From an uncultured Collinsella sp. (GTDB taxonomy: Bacteria; Actinomycetota; Coriobacteriia; Coriobacteriales; Coriobacteriaceae), in NCBI GenBank assembly GCA_958421655.1, contig CATZMG010000032.1, positions 1 through 23,443 of the forward strand: a stretch of DNA of 23,443 nucleotides. Reading direction: 5' to 3'. The notes beneath the pieces were generated by a model. It saw nothing but the letters and a program-made list of their open reading frames with translations. It ran no database searches and was not told the DNA's origin. Shown here piece after piece: positions 7,546 through 14,414 of this stretch (position 1 is its first letter; each line of letters starts with the position of its first letter). The translations under genes were made by a program, and so were the position numbers.

Positions 7546-8526
7546 ATGAAATTCGCACGCGATTGTCGTTCGAGCGAATCCAACGAAGCAACCGCGCAGC
7601 TGCTGTTCGAAGCGCTGCCGTGGATTAAGAACCTGACCGGCAAGACGGTTGTTATCAAATATGGCGGAGCCGCCATGGTTGATGAGCAGCTGCGCCGCGA
7701 CGTGATGAGCGACATCGTTTTGCTCAAGATCATCGGTATGCGCCCCGTCATCGTGCATGGCGGCGGCAAGGCTATCAACGAGGCGCTGAGCCATTACGAT
7801 ATTCCCGTCGAGTTTAAGAACGGCCAGCGCGTGACCACGCCGGCGACTATGGATATCGTGCGCGAGGTGCTGGGCGGCAAGGTTAACCAGGAGCTGGTTG
7901 CTGCCATCAACCACCACGGCAACCTGGCCGTGGGCGTGTCGGGCAGCGATGCCGGCACGCTCATCGCCGAGCCGCTCGACCCCGAGCTCGGTCGCGTGGG
8001 CAAAGTGACGCACGTCAACACCGACTATATCGAGCGCTTACTCGATAGCGAGTACATCCCCGTCATCGCTACCGTCGCGGCGGGGGAGGACGGCGGTTTC
8101 TTCAACATCAACGCCGACACCGCCGCCGGTGCCGTTGCCGCGGCGCTCCACGCGCATAAGGCGATCTTTTTGACCGATGTCGATGGCCTGTACAAGGACT
8201 TTAGCGACAAGGACTCGCTTATCTCCAACCTAACGCTCGACGAGGTCAACGAAATGCTCTACGGCGGCGAGGTCGATAAGGGCATGATTCCTAAGCTGCG
8301 TGCGGCCGTCGATGCGCTTACCGGCGGCGTATTTCGTGCCCACATCATTAACGGTACCACGCCGCATTCGCTGCTCCTGGAGCTGCTGACCGATGCCGGC
8401 GTCGGCACCGTGATCCATTCCACCGAGACGGCTTACGAGTTCGATACGCATCCGCATCCGCTTTCGACGTTTGCTGCGCGTCTGACCGAAAACCTTGACG
8501 AGGTCGAGAAGCTTCAGACGGTCTAG
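7546..8526 (+). CDS. argB: Acetylglutamate kinase ArgB
   Basis: This 326-residue amino-acid kinase phosphorylates N-acetylglutamate, the committed step. Motifs are KTVVIKYGGAAM near residues 33-44, the glycine loop VHGGGKAI, and GVSGSDAGTL. The N-terminal helix with LLFEALPWIKNLTGKT before the first strand is the signature of arginine-inhibited hexameric forms, so feedback inhibition by arginine is likely. The C-terminus runs about 25 residues beyond the usual end (ETAYEFDTHPHPLSTFAARL and on). I chose ATG 7546, with GAGG six bases upstream, over the longer frame opening at 7486, which has no ribosome binding site and extends past family length. Confidence 0.95.
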   Translation: MKFARDCRSSESNEATAQLLFEALPWIKNLTGKTVVIKYGGAAMVDEQLRRDVMSDIVLLKIIGMRPVIVHGGGKAINEALSHYDIPVEFKNGQRVTTPATMDIVREVLGGKVNQELVAAINHHGNLAVGVSGSDAGTLIAEPLDPELGRVGKVTHVNTDYIERLLDSEYIPVIATVAAGEDGGFFNINADTAAGAVAAALHAHKAIFLTDVDGLYKDFSDKDSLISNLTLDEVNEMLYGGEVDKGMIPKLRAAVDALTGGVFRAHIINGTTPHSLLLELLTDAGVGTVIHSTETAYEFDTHPHPLSTFAARLTENLDEVEKLQTV

Positions 8527-8595
8527 CTGACCCGCAGCCGCCCCATTCCTGCACCCATAGCCCCGCGCCGTCTGGCGCCCAACGAAAGGCATCCC

Positions 8596-9879
8596 ATGTC
8601 ACTTGCAGCTCAGCAATCGCTTGAATCCCATTACGTTATGCATACCTTTGGCCGCTCTCCGGTCGAGTTTGTCGAGGGTCACGGCATGAAGCTCACCGGC
8701 GACGATGGCCGTGAGTACCTCGACTTTCTTGCCGGCATCGGCGTGTGCAGCCTAGGTCATGGCGACCCGGCTGTGCTCTCGGCGCTCGAGGCACAGACCA
8801 AAAAGCTCATGCATGTCTCCAATTACTTCTACATTGAGCAGCGCGGACAGGTCGCGGCGCTGCTGTCCAAGTTTGCTAACGACGACGTAGATGGTGCGCG
8901 CGTGCTTGCCGATGCCATTGTCGCCGGCGATGAGACCACGGCAGCTGCTCTTGGTGCCCCGGCTGCGGATGAGCAGGTTTGGGAGACCTTCTTTGCCAAC
9001 TCTGGCGCCGAGGCCAACGAGGGCTCGATGAAGCTCGCGCGCCTGTACGCCAAGCGTGCCGGTAATGGCGGCAACACCATCGTGTGCATGCGCGGCGGCT
9101 TCCACGGCCGTACGCTCGAGACCATTGCCGCTACCATGCAGGATTGGCTGCAGGACAGCTTCCGCCCGCTGCCGGGTGGCTTTGTGGCCTGCACGCCCAA
9201 CGATGTGGACGAGCTGCGTGCGATCTTTAAGCAGCTGGGGAGCGAGATTTGTGCCGTGATGCTCGAGCCGATCCAGGGTGAGAGTGGCGTGCACCCCATG
9301 ACCGAGGAGTTTATGGCGGCAGCGCGCGACCTGGCACACGAAGTGGGCGCCGTGCTTATCGCCGACGAGGTCCAGTGCGGCATCTTCCGCTCCGGCAAGC
9401 CGTTTGCATTCCAAACCTATGGCGTGGAGCCCGACATCATGAGCCTTGCCAAGGGCATTGCCGATGGCGTGCCCATGGGTGCCGTCGTGGCAAAGAAGGA
9501 GATTGCCGACGTGTTTAAGCCGGGCGACCACGGCTCGACCTTTGGCGGTAGCTGCTTGGCCGTCGCGGCGTGCGCCGCGACGCTCTCCGCGCTTGTGCGC
9601 GGCGATTATGCCGACCATGCTGCCAAGGTGGGTGCCTATATGGAGGCAAAGCTCGCCAAGCTGCCGCACGTGACCGAGGTACGTGGTCGCGGCTTGATGC
9701 TCGGCTGTGATTTGGATGATGCCGCGGGCGACGCGCATGATGTTGTTGCCCGCGCGCTGGCCGCCGGTGCCGTGATCAACGCTACGGGTGCGCATACGCT
9801 GCGTTTCCTGCCGCCACTCGTCTGCGAGGAAGCCGACGTGGACAGTCTGATCGAGATCCTGTCGGGTGTTTTGGGCTAA
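8596..9879 (+). CDS. argD: Acetylornithine aminotransferase ArgD
   Basis: A 427-residue PLP-dependent class III aminotransferase converting N-acetylglutamate semialdehyde to N-acetylornithine. Visible features are FANSGAEANEGSMKLAR (133-149), the IADEVQCG motif with Asp257 contacting the PLP ring, and the PLP lysine Lys286 in SLAKGIADG. Compared with typical ArgD there is an insertion of about 30 residues (roughly 96-128, DDVDGARVLADAIVAGDETT and on) just before the NSGAEAN strand. GAAAGG precedes the start. It is the last gene of the operon: a terminator follows at 9905-9964 and no argF. Confidence 0.94.
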   Translation: MSLAAQQSLESHYVMHTFGRSPVEFVEGHGMKLTGDDGREYLDFLAGIGVCSLGHGDPAVLSALEAQTKKLMHVSNYFYIEQRGQVAALLSKFANDDVDGARVLADAIVAGDETTAAALGAPAADEQVWETFFANSGAEANEGSMKLARLYAKRAGNGGNTIVCMRGGFHGRTLETIAATMQDWLQDSFRPLPGGFVACTPNDVDELRAIFKQLGSEICAVMLEPIQGESGVHPMTEEFMAAARDLAHEVGAVLIADEVQCGIFRSGKPFAFQTYGVEPDIMSLAKGIADGVPMGAVVAKKEIADVFKPGDHGSTFGGSCLAVAACAATLSALVRGDYADHAAKVGAYMEAKLAKLPHVTEVRGRGLMLGCDLDDAAGDAHDVVARALAAGAVINATGAHTLRFLPPLVCEEADVDSLIEILSGVLG

Positions 9880-9904
9880 CGCGGCGCAATAACTCAATTT
9901 GGAC

Positions 9905-9964
9905 CGGGTTCCGGACTGCGGACGTGCCCTATGCGGCATGATTCAGCGGTCTGGAGCCCGTTTT
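9905..9964 (+). terminator. Terminator of the argCJBD operon
   Basis: 9905-9917 (CGGGTTCCGGACT) and 9948-9960 (GGTCTGGAGCCCG) form a 13-bp RNA stem with only Watson-Crick and G-U pairs, followed by TTTT at 9961-9964. An inner TGCC/GGCA stem occupies part of the loop. It lies 25 bases after the argD stop. Confidence 0.7.
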
Positions 9965-9983
9965 GCCTTAGATTTGCTAAGGC
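9965..9983. repeat. Short perfect hairpin after the arg operon terminator
   Basis: GCCTTAG (9965-9971) and CTAAGGC (9977-9983) surround a five-base loop. It abuts the operon terminator on one side and the AT-rich inverted-repeat element on the other. It has no T-run on either strand. Role unknown. Confidence 0.4.
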
Positions 9984-9995
9984 AGGGAGACCTGC

Positions 9996-10212
9996 TGGTC
10001 AAAAAACATCAAATATGAGTACTGTTACCGATTTGGTAGCAGCAATTTTGGACTAATAAGGCCAGATAGCAAGTCGAAATGGCGATGAAAGCACGATTTT
10101 GATCCAACTGTTAGTACTTATAATGGACATATGTTGCGTAACTTAAGCAAATACTATCTTTTTATATGTTGCAAACAAAGTAGCAGTACTCATTTTTGCC
10201 ATTTTTTGACCA
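9996..10212. mobile_element. 217-bp AT-rich element with terminal inverted repeats (MITE-like, candidate)
   Basis: The left end, reading inward from 9996 (TGGTCAAAAAA, then TGAGTACTG at 10016-10024 and TAC), matches the reverse complement of the right end, which finishes at 10212 (CAGTACTCA at 10184-10192, TTTTTTGACCA at 10202-10212). Roughly 28 of 33 positions agree. The interior is strongly AT-rich against the GC-rich genome and has no open frame with a plausible start. I see no clear target-site duplication in the flanks. It may be a miniature inverted-repeat transposable element, a decayed insertion sequence, or a structured regulatory element; only the inverted repeats and composition are observed. 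Confidence 0.5.
10097..10124 (+). promoter_or_regulatory. Possible promoter inside the AT-rich element
   Basis: A perfect TATAAT lies at 10119-10124 with TTTTGA at 10097-10102, spacing 16. No gene follows on the + strand before the - strand tRNA terminators, so any transcript would be short and non-coding. In AT-rich DNA such matches arise easily. Confidence 0.25.
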
Positions 10213-10273
10213 CGGCCTTTGCGATAGATGTGCTGGCGGGTTCGAATCCCATGCGCTGGGCATGAAAAAGGAA

Positions 10274-10295
10274 AGGCCTCCATCGCTGGAGGCCT
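10274..10295 (-). terminator. Terminator-like hairpin after the tRNA-Val 3'-end copy
   Basis: AGGCCTCCA (10274-10282) and TGGAGGCCT (10287-10295) form a 9-bp stem with a four-base loop. On the - strand it is followed by TTTCCTTTTT, as an intrinsic terminator requires. It holds the same position relative to the tRNA 3'-end fragment (10306-10323) as the real tRNA-Val terminator does to the intact tRNA. Confidence 0.65.
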
Positions 10296-10305
10296 ATCAA
10301 ATCAG

Positions 10306-10323
10306 TGGTGGGCGATGAGGGAT
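10306..10323 (-). pseudogene. Duplicated 3' end of tRNA-Val
   Basis: 18 bases are identical to the 3' end of the intact tRNA-Val at 10490-10507, including the CCA end and the 3' acceptor strand. The identity stops within the T-arm, and the sequence upstream in tRNA sense is unrelated GC-rich repeat-like DNA (10324-10420). It cannot form a tRNA. It could be an attachment-site remnant or a partial gene duplication. Confidence 0.6.
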
Positions 10324-10454
10324 GTCCGCGTGCGGCTCCGCCGCCCGCATCCGCTTCGTCGCTTCGCTCCTCGCGTGCTGCGCTGGAAAACGCTTCGCGT
10401 TTCCTCAGCTCCGCACCCTTGCGGGTTCGAATCCCATGAAATGGGCCCAAACAA

Positions 10455-10480
10455 AAACGGTCCCCTTTCGAGGACCGTTT
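10455..10480 (-). terminator. Terminator of tRNA-Val
   Basis: AAACGGTCC (10455-10463) pairs with GGACCGTTT (10472-10480). Read on the - strand the stem is followed by TTTTTGTTT, a classical intrinsic terminator ten bases past the tRNA 3' end. Confidence 0.8.
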
Positions 10481-10489
10481 CCAATTCAA

Positions 10490-10565
10490 TGGTGGGCGAT
10501 GAGGGATTCGAACCCCCAGCCTTGTGCGTGTAAAGCACCTGCGCTAACCGTTGCGCCAATCGCCC
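10490..10565 (-). tRNA. tRNA-Val (anticodon UAC)
   Basis: The - strand folds as a cloverleaf: acceptor GGGCGAT/ATCGCCC, D-arm GCGC/GCGC, anticodon loop TTTACAC giving UAC, T-arm GGGGG TTCGAAT CCCTC, encoded CCA. The outermost anticodon-stem pair (G-A) looks mismatched but the rest of the stem is sound. UAC reads valine GUA and GUG codons. The adjacent duplicated 3' end at 10306 and a shared flanking repeat are unusual. Confidence 0.93.
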
Positions 10566-10575
10566 GCGCGGAGAG

Positions 10576-10584
10576 AGTATAGCA
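10576..10584 (-). promoter_or_regulatory. Extended -10 promoter of tRNA-Val
   Basis: On the - strand TGCTATACT (10584 down to 10576) gives an extended -10 with TATACT, about 11 bases before the tRNA 5' end. The -35 region is weak, which is acceptable for an extended -10 promoter. Confidence 0.5.
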
Positions 10585-10752
10585 AAACAATCGCCTCATT
10601 CACCTCATATCCATTAAAGGTAACTGGCGCGTGTCACAGCGGAGCTGATTCAGTTGAGATTGCCTGAACATTCCGCCCCTCTTTACGCCCTCGGGTATAC
10701 TCAAAAGCTACTGATTCGATTTGATGCCCAGCAACAGCAGAGGGGATAGTAT

Positions 10753-12633
10753 ATGTGCGGTTTTGTCGGTTTTGTCGGTGGGACGGATAACCAATCCGAG
10801 GTGCTCACCAAGATGATGGACCGCATCGTCCATCGCGGTCCCGACATGGGCGGTCAGTTTATCGACGGCCGCGTTGCCCTCGGCTTCCGCCGCTTGTCGA
10901 TCCTCGACCTGACCGAGGCCGGCGCTCAGCCCATGGCCAATGAGGACGGCAGCGTCGTCATTGTCTTCAACGGTGAGATCTACAACTTCCAAGAACTCCG
11001 TTCCGAGCTCGAAGCCAAGGGCTACAAGTTCCATTGCGGCGCCGACACCGAGAGCCTCCTGCACGGCTACGAGGAGTGGGGCGAGGCCGTCCTCGATCGC
11101 CTGCGCGGTATGTACGCCTTCGTCATCTGGGACAAAAAGAAGAACAAGCTTTTTGGCGCCCGCGACATCTTTGGCATCAAGCCGCTCTACTACTATCCCA
11201 TGGCCGATGCGGGCGACGGCGCTCCGGGCGTGCTCTTTGGTTCCGAGATCAAGAGCTTCCTGGACTACCCGCACTTCCACAAGGCGGTCAACAAAAAGGC
11301 CCTGCGTCCGTACATGACGCTGCAGTATTCGGCAACCGAGGAGACCTTCTTCGAGGGTGTCTACAAGCTGCCGCCGGCGCACTACTTTACCGTCGATATC
11401 CCGACCGGCAAGATGAACATCGAGCGCTACTGGGATTGCGATTACTCTGCCGTCGAGAAGCCGTTCGAGGAGTACGTCGATGAGCTGGACGAGGTCGTGC
11501 ACGAGAGCGTCGAGGCCCATCGCATCGCCGACGTCAAGGTCGCGTCGTTCCTCTCCGGCGGCGTCGACTCTAGCTACATCGCCGCTTGCCTCATGCCCGA
11601 CAAGACCTTCTCGGTGGGCTTTGACTACAAGAACTTCAACGAGACCAACTACGCCAAGGAGCTTTCCGATAAGCTCGGCGTCGAGAACGTTCGCAAGATG
11701 ATTACCGCCGACGAGTTCTTCGGTGCGCTCGAGGACATCCAGTATCACATGGACGAGCCGCAGTCCAACCTGTCTTCCGTGCCGCTGTGGTTCTTGGCCG
11801 AGATGGCCCGCAAGGACGTCACCGTCGTGCTTTCGGGCGAAGGTGCCGACGAACTCTTTGGCGGCTACGCCTACTACGAGGATACGGTCCCGGTGCGCAA
11901 GTACAAAAAGATGGTGCCGCTGCCCGTCCGTCGCGCGCTCGGTAACCTGGCGCTGCATATGCCGTACTTCAAGGGACATAACTTCCTGGTCAAGGGTGCC
12001 GAGATCCCCGAGAAGTCGTTCCTGGGACAGGCTCTGGTATGGCCGGAGCGCGAGGTCGACGGCGTGCTCAAGCCCGAGTACAACACCGGCGACGGCGCCT
12101 TCGAGCTCGCTGCACCCATCTACGCACGCGTGAAGGGTCAGCCCGAACTGGTCAAGAAGCAGTACCTGGACATGAACATGTGGCTCCCGGGCGACATTCT
12201 GCTCAAGGCCGACAAGATGTGCATGGCACACTCACTGGAGCTGCGCGTGCCCTTCCTGGACCGCAAAGTCATGGAGTTCGCCGAGCACATTCCCGACCGC
12301 TACCGCATCAACGAGAACGGCAACAAACAGGTACTCCGCCACGCTGCCAACAAGTCGCTGCCCGATGAGTGGGCCACCCGTCCCAAGGTGGGCTTCCCGG
12401 TGCCGATTGTCTACTGGCTGCGCGAGCAAAAGTGGTACGACTATGTCAAGGAGTACTTCACCGCGCCGTGGGCAAGCGAGTTCTTCAATACCGACGAACT
12501 CATGCACCTGCTCGATCTGCACTTTGCGGGCAAGGGCGATTTCCAGCGCAAGATCTATACGCCGCTCGTGTTCTTGGTGTGGTACAAGCGCTTCTTTATC
12601 GACGAGGACCAGCCCGCTGTTCAGGCTGCCTAG
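10753..12633 (+). CDS. asnB: Glutamine-hydrolysing asparagine synthetase AsnB
   Basis: A 626-residue two-domain enzyme making asparagine from aspartate, ATP and glutamine. The N-terminal Ntn glutaminase domain begins MCGFVGF with catalytic Cys2 after Met removal, and carries RLSILD and FNGEIYN. The synthetase domain has the ATP pyrophosphatase loop SGGVDSS at 268-274 and SGEGADELFGGY at 360-371, both intact. Length fits the 610-640-residue AsnB class. AGGGG lies seven bases before ATG 10753. It is a single-gene unit with its own terminator. TATACT at 10696-10701 is a possible -10 but no good -35 accompanies it. Confidence 0.96.
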   Translation: MCGFVGFVGGTDNQSEVLTKMMDRIVHRGPDMGGQFIDGRVALGFRRLSILDLTEAGAQPMANEDGSVVIVFNGEIYNFQELRSELEAKGYKFHCGADTESLLHGYEEWGEAVLDRLRGMYAFVIWDKKKNKLFGARDIFGIKPLYYYPMADAGDGAPGVLFGSEIKSFLDYPHFHKAVNKKALRPYMTLQYSATEETFFEGVYKLPPAHYFTVDIPTGKMNIERYWDCDYSAVEKPFEEYVDELDEVVHESVEAHRIADVKVASFLSGGVDSSYIAACLMPDKTFSVGFDYKNFNETNYAKELSDKLGVENVRKMITADEFFGALEDIQYHMDEPQSNLSSVPLWFLAEMARKDVTVVLSGEGADELFGGYAYYEDTVPVRKYKKMVPLPVRRALGNLALHMPYFKGHNFLVKGAEIPEKSFLGQALVWPEREVDGVLKPEYNTGDGAFELAAPIYARVKGQPELVKKQYLDMNMWLPGDILLKADKMCMAHSLELRVPFLDRKVMEFAEHIPDRYRINENGNKQVLRHAANKSLPDEWATRPKVGFPVPIVYWLREQKWYDYVKEYFTAPWASEFFNTDELMHLLDLHFAGKGDFQRKIYTPLVFLVWYKRFFIDEDQPAVQAA

Positions 12634-12658
12634 CCTCGGCTGACGAACGCCTGCGCGT

Positions 12659-12683
12659 AACGGCTCCTCCGGGAGCCGTTTTT
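12659..12683 (+). terminator. Terminator of asnB
   Basis: AACGGCTCC (12659-12667) and GGAGCCGTT (12672-12680) form a 9-bp stem with loop TCCG and a run of five T (12679-12683). It lies 26 bases after the asnB stop. Confidence 0.9.
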
Positions 12684-12710
12684 GCGTGGGTGCGTTTCAG
12701 TTACTATAAA
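12682..12710 (+). promoter_or_regulatory. Promoter of murE
   Basis: TTGCGT at 12682-12687 and TATAAA at 12705-12710 are 17 bp apart. The -35 begins inside the T-run of the asnB terminator, so the two units are packed closely. The resulting leader would be about 30 bases. Confidence 0.6.
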
Positions 12711-12744
12711 ACCGTCCCTGCCAAATGGCTGAGAAAGGTGAAAG

Positions 12745-14307
12745 ATGCACCATTCGGATTCCGCGACCGTGACCACGGTCGATACGCTTGCCAAGCTTCT
12801 CGATGTGTGCGGCGAGCTGCGCGCATCAGAGCAGGTTGACGAGCGTGCCGTGACCGGCTGCTCGTTTGATTCGCGCGCGGTCTCGGCAGGTGACGTGTTC
12901 TTCTGCAAAGGTGCTGCCTTTAAGCCCGCGTTTTTGAGCATGGCGCTCGATGCGGGCGCCGTCGCATTTGTGTGCGAGGAGTCACTGGTCGAGTCTCTGG
13001 AGCCGCTGGCGCAGGAGAGCGGTGCTGCGATGCTGGTTGTTGATAGCGTTCGCACGGCCATGGCCCTGTTGCCGCCGGAGGTCTACGACCGTCCCGACCA
13101 CGACGTCAAGATCGTGGGTATCACCGGTACCAAGGGAAAGACCACGGCCGCTTTTATGCTCCAGTCGATTATCAAAGCGGCGGGCGAGTCCTGCGGCATG
13201 ATCGGCTCGGTGAGTACCGACGATGGCATCGAGTGCTACGAGAGCACCAATACTACGCCCGAGGCCCCCGAGGTCTGGCGCCATATCGCCAACTGCCGCA
13301 CGTCCGGTCGCCAGTCCATGGTCATGGAGGTTTCGAGCCAGGCGCTCAAGTACCAACGCGTCGAGAATCTGCCGTTTGACGTGGCGTGCTTCCTCAACAT
13401 CGGCCGCGACCACATCTCGCCGATCGAACACCCCACGTTTGAGGATTATTTTGAGAGCAAACTCAGGATCTTTGACCAGGCAAAGACCGCCGTGGTGAAT
13501 CTGGGCACCGAAGAGGTCGACCGTGTGCTGGAGGCAGCGTCGACGGCCGAGCGCTTGGTGACTGTTGGCGTCGAGCATCCCGAGGCAAGCCTGTGGGCGA
13601 GCGACGTACGCATGGTCGGCTTTAGCATCGAGTTCAACTTGCATGGCCTGTGTGCCGACGAGTCCGAGGCGGGGGAGAAGGTCCTGCTGGGTATCGCGGG
13701 AGACTTTAACGTGGAGAACGCGCTGGTCGCTATCGCCGCTGCGCGCGAGATCGGCATCGGTATCGATGCCATCAAGAAGGGCCTCTCCAAACTGCGTGTG
13801 CCGGGCCGTATGGAGGTCGTGGAGTCGAAGGACGGCCGCGTGATCTGCGTCGTCGACTATGCGCACAACCAGCTTTCGTTCCGTTCGCTTTTCTCGTCGG
13901 TCAAGCGCGCGTTTCCCGCCAGCCCGGTCATCGCAGTGTTTGGCGCTGCCGGCGGCAAGGCGCAGGAGCGCCGCGAGCAGCTTCCGCGCGAGGCCGCACC
14001 ATATTCCGACCTGATGATTTTTGCCAATGAGGACCCGGCTCACGAGGACCCGATGAAGGTCTGTCGCGAGCTTGCCGAACATGTTCCCGACGATACGCCG
14101 AACAAGATCATCCTCGATCGCGAAGCCGCTGTGCATGCGGCGTTCAAGGCGGCGCGCGAGGAGTACATCAACCCCGATGCTCCCACCATTGTCTTGCTGC
14201 TGGCAAAGGGTGACGAGGAACTCATGCACGTGGGCGACGAGTTCGTGCCCATCGAGAGCGACCTTTCGCTGGCCAATCGCCTGATCGATGTTACCCAGTT
14301 TGACTAA
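12745..14307 (+). CDS. murE: UDP-N-acetylmuramoyl-L-alanyl-D-glutamate ligase MurE, third-residue adding
   Basis: A 520-residue cytoplasmic ATP-dependent Mur ligase adding the third amino acid of the peptidoglycan stem. The N-terminal UDP-binding domain holds FDSRAVSAGDVFFCKGA; the central domain has P-loop GITGTKGKTT (125-134), STNTTPEAPE and MEVSSQAL (194-201); the C-terminal domain has DYAHN (371-375). The residue-specificity motif, DNPR in meso-DAP-adding enzymes, here reads EDPA (429-432) within NEDPAHEDP, so a substrate other than DAP, such as L-lysine or L-ornithine, is likely. AGAAAGG precedes ATG 12745. It is preceded by a promoter at 12682. Family certain; added amino acid inferred. 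Confidence 0.92.
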   Translation: MHHSDSATVTTVDTLAKLLDVCGELRASEQVDERAVTGCSFDSRAVSAGDVFFCKGAAFKPAFLSMALDAGAVAFVCEESLVESLEPLAQESGAAMLVVDSVRTAMALLPPEVYDRPDHDVKIVGITGTKGKTTAAFMLQSIIKAAGESCGMIGSVSTDDGIECYESTNTTPEAPEVWRHIANCRTSGRQSMVMEVSSQALKYQRVENLPFDVACFLNIGRDHISPIEHPTFEDYFESKLRIFDQAKTAVVNLGTEEVDRVLEAASTAERLVTVGVEHPEASLWASDVRMVGFSIEFNLHGLCADESEAGEKVLLGIAGDFNVENALVAIAAAREIGIGIDAIKKGLSKLRVPGRMEVVESKDGRVICVVDYAHNQLSFRSLFSSVKRAFPASPVIAVFGAAGGKAQERREQLPREAAPYSDLMIFANEDPAHEDPMKVCRELAEHVPDDTPNKIILDREAAVHAAFKAAREEYINPDAPTIVLLLAKGDEELMHVGDEFVPIESDLSLANRLIDVTQFD

Positions 14308-14316
14308 TGAACCATG

Positions 14317-14349
14317 ATGGCGGCGGCGCTCTGAGTGCGCTGTCGCCAT
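14317..14349 (+). other. Hairpin in the murE-HAD intergenic region
   Basis: ATGGCG at 14317-14322 continues into a 13-bp stem with 14337-14349, using two G-U pairs in RNA. No T-run follows, so it is not a standard terminator. It may stabilise or process the transcript; function unknown. Confidence 0.4.
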
Positions 14350-14414
14350 AAGCGTGTTCCCTCAATCAAAACATGCCGTCCAAGTCCAAACCCTTCTATG
14401 TAAACGGAGTAACC

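Noticed and set aside
10190..10582. Several overlapping open frames of 85-101 residues on both strands
   Set aside because: They run through tRNA-Val, its duplicated 3' end and terminator hairpins. Their translations are the kind seen whenever tRNA loci are read as protein.
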